Of a DNA stretch of 64,000 nucleotides, positions 60,070 through 64,000 are shown in pieces. This DNA comes from Alphaproteobacteria bacterium (GTDB lineage: Bacteria; Pseudomonadota; Alphaproteobacteria; GCA-2731375): assembly GCA_016776605.1 (NCBI GenBank), contig JADHTB010000006.1, positions 62,001-126,000 on the forward strand, in the 5' to 3' direction. The position numbers and the translations under genes are program-made. Under the pieces are notes generated by a model. It was not told the DNA's origin and searched no databases. It saw nothing but the letters and a program-made list of their open reading frames with translations. The stretch's first letter is position 1, and each line of letters opens with the position of its first letter.

Positions 60070-60528
60070 ATGGCGAAGTCCATCACCATATTGATTGGCA
60101 CCATCACGGGTACCGCTGAATTGGTCGCCGAAGACGTGGCGCCGGTGTTGGAAGCTGCCGGTTATCAGGTCGAAATCCTGGATATGGACGGCCTGACCCC
60201 GGATATTCTGTGCGACAACGACCTGGTCCTGATCTGCACCTCAACCTACGGCCAGGGCGATGTGCCTGACAATGCCATGGCGTTATACGAGGCCTTGGAT
60301 GTGCACCAGCCGGATTTGTCGGGGCTGCATTATGGCATCATTGGTTTAGGTGACAGCACCTATGCCGATACCTACAATCAAGGCGGCGTGCGGTTCGATA
60401 ATCTGCTGCGGGAACTGGGGGCCCAACGGGTCGGTGACGTTATGCGCCATAATGCATCCAGCGATGAACTGCCGGAAGAAGCGGGCGTCGCCTGGGCCAG
60501 GCAATGGGTCGAACTGCTGGCCAAATAA
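60070..60528 (+). CDS. Flavodoxin-domain (MioC-like) FMN protein
   Basis: The 152-residue protein carries the FMN-phosphate loop IGTITGTAE near residue 9 and the two FMN-ring loops, CTSTYGQGDVPDNA and GLGDSTYADTYNQGG, as in MioC and the diflavin reductases. It should be a cytoplasmic one- or two-electron carrier. It sits between boxR and bclA on the bclA strand, 30 bp before bclA, so it is probably induced by benzoate. In the absence of BoxA here it may feed electrons to BoxB; this is inference. Confidence 0.85.
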   Translation: MAKSITILIGTITGTAELVAEDVAPVLEAAGYQVEILDMDGLTPDILCDNDLVLICTSTYGQGDVPDNAMALYEALDVHQPDLSGLHYGIIGLGDSTYADTYNQGGVRFDNLLRELGAQRVGDVMRHNASSDELPEEAGVAWARQWVELLAK

Positions 60529-60558
60529 GTAACGTACGACGGTGGGAGGAATATCGCG

Positions 60559-62145
60559 ATGACGAGCGGCTATAGTACATTCGATCTATCCCAGGATCCG
60601 CCTTTGGTGACCGTGCCACGGGCCTATAACCTGGCGGTGGACTTCATGGACCGGCGGGTTGACGAGGGCTTTGGCGACAAGGTTGCCTTTATCGATGACA
60701 ACGGTAGGCACAGCTATGGCGCGTTGCAGGAAAATGCCAATCGCTTTGGCAATGCCATGCTGAATTTGGGCCTGCAAGCGGAACAGCGCGTCATGCTGCT
60801 GCAACTGGACAGCATTGATTTTCCCATTGCCTTCTTTGGCGCCATTAAGGCGGGATTGGTGGCGGTGCCGGTCAATACCCTGCTGACCACCGACGATTAT
60901 CACTACATGTTGCGGGATTCCCGGGCCAGGGCCCTGGTGGTCAGCGCGGACCTGCTGCCCGTCGTGGCGCCGATCCTGGATCAATTGCCCGATCTGCGGC
61001 ATGTCATCGTGACCGGCACTGGTGATACGCAAGGCCATGCCAGCATGGCCGCGACCCTGGCGGGCGGGGCGGCGGCGTTGGCGGCGGCGGCCACCTCGGC
61101 GGACGACGTGGCGTTCTGGCTCTATTCCTCCGGCTCCACGGGGCGTCCCAAGGGCGCGCCGCATCTGCAAAGCGATATGATCCATACGGCGGTCCTGTAT
61201 GGCCTGGGCGTGTTGGGCATTCGGTCCGATGACGTGGTCTATTCCGCCGCCAAGTTGTTTTTCGCCTATGGGCTGGGCAATGCCCTGACCTTTCCCATGC
61301 TGGTCGGGGCCACCTCTGTTCTGATGGCCGGGCGGCCGACGCCGGGGGATGTCATGGCCCGGATAAAGGATAACGGGGCCAGCATATTTTACGGTGTGCC
61401 CACCCTGTATGCAGGCATCCTGGCGGATGACAGCATTGGCCAGGATGCGTCCTCGCCACGCCTGCGCCACTGTGTTTCCGCCGGTGAAGCCTTGCCCGAA
61501 GATATTGCCAAACGCTGGGCGGATCGTTTCGGCGTGGATATTCTGGACGGCATCGGCTCGACTGAGATGCTGCACATTTTTGTCTCCAACCGGCCGGGCG
61601 ATGTGCGCTATGGCAGCACCGGGCTGCCGGTGCCTGGCTATCGCTGCCGCCTGACGGATGATGCGGGTGCGGCTGTGGCCCCCGGAGAAATTGGCGATCT
61701 GCTGGTCAGCGGACCGTCGTCGTCGCCTTATTACTGGAACAACCGGGAAAAAAGCGTCGCTACTTTCGAAGGCGCCTGGACCCGCACCGGCGATAAATAC
61801 ACCTGTGATAAAGATGGCTATTTCATCTATGCGGGCCGCAGCGATGATATGTTGAAGGTCGGCGGCATCTGGGTCTCGCCGTTCGAGGTGGAATCCGCCC
61901 TGATGGCCCATGACAGCGTCCTGGAAGCAGCGGTGGTCGGACACGGCGACAGCGACGAATTGATCAAGCCAAAGGCCTATGTTGTCCTGAAGGCTGGCGG
62001 CGGCGGGGAAAGCCAGGCCACGGCATTGCAGCAATTCGTCAAGGATCGTCTGGCGCCCTACAAATATCCCCGCTGGGTGGAATTTGTCGACGAATTGCCC
62101 AAGACCGCGACGGGCAAGATCCAACGTTTTAAGCTGCGGGATTGA
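60559..62145 (+). CDS. bclA: Benzoate-CoA ligase
   Basis: The ATG at 60559 follows GGGAGGA. The 528-residue ANL enzyme shows WLYSSGSTGRPKGAPH (phosphate loop), GIGSTEMLHIFVSN, TRTGDKYTCDKDGYFIYAGR, DDMLKVGGIWVSPFEVE and the C-terminal Lys in KTATGKIQRFKLRD. The segment AAKLFFAYGLGNALTFPM is typical of the benzoate/2-aminobenzoate ligase branch. It makes benzoyl-CoA, the substrate of BoxB and the probable inducer of BoxR. The alpha/beta hydrolase gene follows after 13 bp. Confidence 0.93.
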   Translation: MTSGYSTFDLSQDPPLVTVPRAYNLAVDFMDRRVDEGFGDKVAFIDDNGRHSYGALQENANRFGNAMLNLGLQAEQRVMLLQLDSIDFPIAFFGAIKAGLVAVPVNTLLTTDDYHYMLRDSRARALVVSADLLPVVAPILDQLPDLRHVIVTGTGDTQGHASMAATLAGGAAALAAAATSADDVAFWLYSSGSTGRPKGAPHLQSDMIHTAVLYGLGVLGIRSDDVVYSAAKLFFAYGLGNALTFPMLVGATSVLMAGRPTPGDVMARIKDNGASIFYGVPTLYAGILADDSIGQDASSPRLRHCVSAGEALPEDIAKRWADRFGVDILDGIGSTEMLHIFVSNRPGDVRYGSTGLPVPGYRCRLTDDAGAAVAPGEIGDLLVSGPSSSPYYWNNREKSVATFEGAWTRTGDKYTCDKDGYFIYAGRSDDMLKVGGIWVSPFEVESALMAHDSVLEAAVVGHGDSDELIKPKAYVVLKAGGGGESQATALQQFVKDRLAPYKYPRWVEFVDELPKTATGKIQRFKLRD

Positions 62146-62158
62146 TGGCGGCCGGTGT

Positions 62159-62965
62159 ATGGCGAACAGTTATGACAGTATAGAGGCGGCGGGCCAGCGT
62201 CTGGAATGCGCCTGGCTGGGGCCCGCGCCGTCCACCGACCCCAATGGGCCGCCGACCCTGGTGTTTTTGCACGAAGGCCTGGGTTGTGTCGCCTTGTGGC
62301 GCGATTTTCCGGCCCAATTGGCCGCGGCGACCGGTCTTGGCGGCTTTGTTTATAGCCGTCAGGGCTACGGCGGCTCCGATCCCTGCGCCTTGCCACGGCC
62401 CATAACCTATATGCACGATGAAGGATTGCGGGTGCTCCCCGCCCTATTGGCTGCCGCCGGCATCAAGCGGACCATCCTGGTGGGGCACTCCGACGGCGCC
62501 TCGATTGCGCTGATCTATGCCGGTGGCACCCCGGCCACCGCTTTGGCCGGCCTGATCCTGGAGGCCCCGCATGTGTTTATGGAGGAATGTAACGCCGCCT
62601 CCATCGCAGAGGTGCGGGAAATTTATGCCACCGGCGATCTGCGCCAGCGTCTGGCGAAATATCACGGCGACAATGTGGATTGCGCCTTTCACGGCTGGTC
62701 CGAGCCCTGGCTGGGTGAAGGCTTCAGCACGTGGAACCTGGAAGGCTATTTGCCGGCAATCTGCGCCCGAAAACCGGTGCCAACCCTGGTGATCCAGGGT
62801 GCGGCGGACGAATACGGCACCATCGCCCAGTGTCAGGCCATTGAACGGGGCATAGGACCGGATGCCAAAACGTTGTTTCTACCAGATTGCGGCCACGCGC
62901 CTCACAAGGATCAGTTCGAACAAACCCTCTCGGCCATGGTGGCCCATATCAACAGTATCGTTTGA
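62159..62965 (+). CDS. Alpha/beta hydrolase of the benzoate gene cluster
   Basis: The ATG at 62159 is 13 bp after the bclA stop and gives 268 residues. Typical elements are FLHEGLGCVALWRDFP (oxyanion region), SRQGYGGSDPCA, nucleophile elbow VGHSDGASIALIYAGG (Ser about residue 107), and the final His in LPDCGHAPHKDQ. Hydrolases of this kind are found in many box clusters; they may cleave a stray CoA thioester or a lactone from the pathway, but no role is settled. It ends the benzoate-induced unit. Confidence 0.85.
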   Translation: MANSYDSIEAAGQRLECAWLGPAPSTDPNGPPTLVFLHEGLGCVALWRDFPAQLAAATGLGGFVYSRQGYGGSDPCALPRPITYMHDEGLRVLPALLAAAGIKRTILVGHSDGASIALIYAGGTPATALAGLILEAPHVFMEECNAASIAEVREIYATGDLRQRLAKYHGDNVDCAFHGWSEPWLGEGFSTWNLEGYLPAICARKPVPTLVIQGAADEYGTIAQCQAIERGIGPDAKTLFLPDCGHAPHKDQFEQTLSAMVAHINSIV

Positions 62966-63150
62966 AGGCGCCCATCGGCGCACGGCATTAAGCCTATAAA
63001 GGCCCAGCCCGCACGCGCCCGGCCTGCACGCGCAAAGACTCTCGGGGCCAAACCTATTGGTCTGGCCTTGCAGTCTCAAACTTATATGAGCCAGGCTGTC
63101 GGGGCGCCGGATAAAATCGGCGACGCCCACGCGTCGGGACGTGGCCTTCT

Positions 63151-63283
63151 AGAGCAATTCCGAATTAATGAGAATCGCGAAGCGATTCTAAGTGATTGGA
63201 AAAATTGCTCTATCTCAAAGGCAAAGCAATCGAACCAATCATTTAAGTCGCGAAAGCGACTCGAATTAATTGAAAATTGCTTT
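63151..63283 (+). repeat. Palindromic repeat pair, modules 1 (copy E) and 2
   Basis: Module 1 at 63151-63211 is the cleanest copy in the window (AGAGCAATTCCGAATTAATG start, AATTGCTCT end). Module 2 follows at 63223-63283 with the core AAGTCGCGAAAGCGACT. The end of the GcrA-like reading frame on the minus strand lies inside module 2. The rest of the gap from 62966 shows no gene. Confidence 0.85.
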
Positions 63284-63473
63284 AGGCAGCTTTCCGGCGC
63301 GGAATAAATGGCTGGCGAGGCTCGATCTCTAGATCGCGGATCGATTTCGCCTTATGTTCTTCGCAGTACGAGCTACCGTCCGACCGAACTTCGCCGCAAT
63401 ACTCGTGGCTGGGGTGATCACCGTGGGGCCACATGGGCCAAAGACACCCTCGGCGGGTCCTGATATCAAGCAT
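63282..63473 (-). CDS. GcrA C-terminal-like small protein or gene remnant
   Basis: The 63-residue frame shows a Cys/His pattern, CLWPMWPHGDHPSHEYCG...SYCEEH, that resembles the C-terminal end of the cell-cycle regulator GcrA, without its N-terminal helix-turn-helix. The stop codon is provided by the edge of a palindromic repeat. It may be an independent small zinc-type protein or a truncated gcrA paralogue. The ribosome site is weak. Confidence 0.45.
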   Translation of the reverse strand: MLDIRTRRGCLWPMWPHGDHPSHEYCGEVRSDGSSYCEEHKAKSIRDLEIEPRQPFIPRRKAA

Positions 63474-63670
63474 ATGTCGCTCTCATCACGTTATTGAATA
63501 GGATAGGTAACTGTGGAATACATTGGTTATATGTTGCGGCGCACCATGTTGTCAAGTGTTGATTATCATTAATGAATCATCAATTGTCACTTTTTTCGAA
63601 TCGGCCTGTGGATAAGTTATCCAGAAGCTCTCGCTTTGCGTGCCCGGCGCAATAGGATACGCTTGGCGGC

Positions 63671-63949
63671 ATGGCGCATCCCAGTGAAAACCAAATCCGC
63701 TATTTGCAGCGGGGATTGACCCAGCCGGGTGGAAAATTGCCCCTGTTCGACGAACTGGGCCAGGAAATCGATGTCCGCACAATTCGCGCTTGCATCAAGG
63801 CCGGCTGGGCCGAAGCCTGGTTCGCCAATCCGTTGAAGCCCGATTGGCTGGTCTGCCGTTTGACCGACAGCGGCCGGGAGATTTTGGCTAAGTCGGATGT
63901 GCATCAGGTGAAAAATCCATTCCCGCCGTTCGCCCCCCGCCCAGAATAA
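63671..63949 (+). CDS. Small hypothetical protein, possible winged-helix remnant
   Basis: The 92-residue protein is soluble, with a C-terminal VCRLTDSGREILA block like the wing end of MarR/winged-helix proteins (LTxxGR). No DNA-binding helix can be assigned with confidence. The ATG at 63671 has an AGGATA upstream. Codon use matches the neighbourhood. The function is unknown. Confidence 0.6.
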   Translation: MAHPSENQIRYLQRGLTQPGGKLPLFDELGQEIDVRTIRACIKAGWAEAWFANPLKPDWLVCRLTDSGREILAKSDVHQVKNPFPPFAPRPE

Positions 63950-63980
63950 GAGCGTTTGTGAGTAGGAGATCGTTTTCGGC

Positions 63981-64000
63981 ATGCCGTACAGAACCTTTGG
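63981..64000 (+). CDS. Possible start of a further gene, cut by window end
   Basis: ATGCCGTACAGAACCTTT opens a frame 12 bp after AGGAG (63964-63968). Only six codons are visible, so nothing can be said of the product. Confidence 0.3.

Noticed and set aside
60586-62124. Open frame of 512 codons opposite bclA
   Set aside because: Antisense shadow of a well-supported ligase gene; composition is rich in His, Gln and Arg, as expected of shadows.

Overview
The window looks like a chromosomal segment of a GC-rich alphaproteobacterium, most likely Rhodospirillales-like. The evidence is the order alaC-hom-glpX-recJ, a class I PHA synthase, a TAXI-type TRAP transporter, a GcrA-like small protein, a giant TipN/GPR-like polar coiled-coil protein, and a BoxR-type (XRE plus shikimate-kinase fold) regulator. 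Taxonomy is inferred from gene content only. No phage, integrase, transposase or CRISPR array was found.

Layout. 1-4.6 kb: the 3' part of an acyl-CoA carboxylase carboxyltransferase, a nested palindromic terminator, DUF547 and DMT-transporter genes, a carboxymuconolactone-decarboxylase-like protein and a crotonase. 4.6-6.4 kb: phaC, reading into the crotonase gene. 6.7-13.8 kb: an OmpA-like lipoprotein and then the housekeeping run alaC, hom, glpX, recJ, followed by tRNA-Glu(TTC). 14-24 kb: CoA and small-molecule metabolism: a second crotonase, a hot-dog dehydratase, an FAD amine-oxidase-like protein, an alpha/beta hydrolase, a phosphodiesterase, an acyl-CoA ligase coupled to an oxalyl-CoA-decarboxylase/2-hydroxyacyl-CoA-lyase-like ThDP enzyme, and a thioesterase-DUF924 fusion. 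24-31.7 kb: an MFS transporter, a two-subunit molybdenum hydroxylase, a CaiB/BaiF CoA-transferase, a cupin and an MDR oxidoreductase. 31.7-39.8 kb: an accessory-looking block in which two Baeyer-Villiger-type flavin monooxygenases flank a TAXI-TRAP transporter. Mosaic palindromic repeats fill its gaps, and a frameshifted boxB scrap lies at its edge. 39.8-45.1 kb: a PAS histidine kinase, an IlvD/Edd dehydratase and an alpha/beta hydrolase.

45-63 kb is the most interesting part. It carries an aerobic benzoyl-CoA (box) pathway in two modules: boxC-boxB at 45.3-48.4 kb, and boxR / flavodoxin-domain gene / benzoate-CoA ligase / alpha/beta hydrolase at 59-63 kb. The promoter regions of both modules share a near-identical AT-rich site with the core ATGCATTATA, a plausible BoxR operator 11.6 kb apart. 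BoxA and BoxD are not in the window; a MioC-like flavodoxin-domain protein sits where a redox partner could be. Between the modules lie a 1944-residue membrane-anchored coiled-coil protein with seven indel-free 69-residue repeats, an unidentified exported protein, an SDR-fold protein carrying both diagnostic motifs of halohydrin dehalogenases, and an orphan DMSO-reductase-family molybdoenzyme preceded by a 9-bp tandem repeat.

The strongest candidates for something new are the halohydrin dehalogenase, the giant repeat protein, the split box regulon with its shared operator and possible flavodoxin partner, and the thioesterase-DUF924 fusion.
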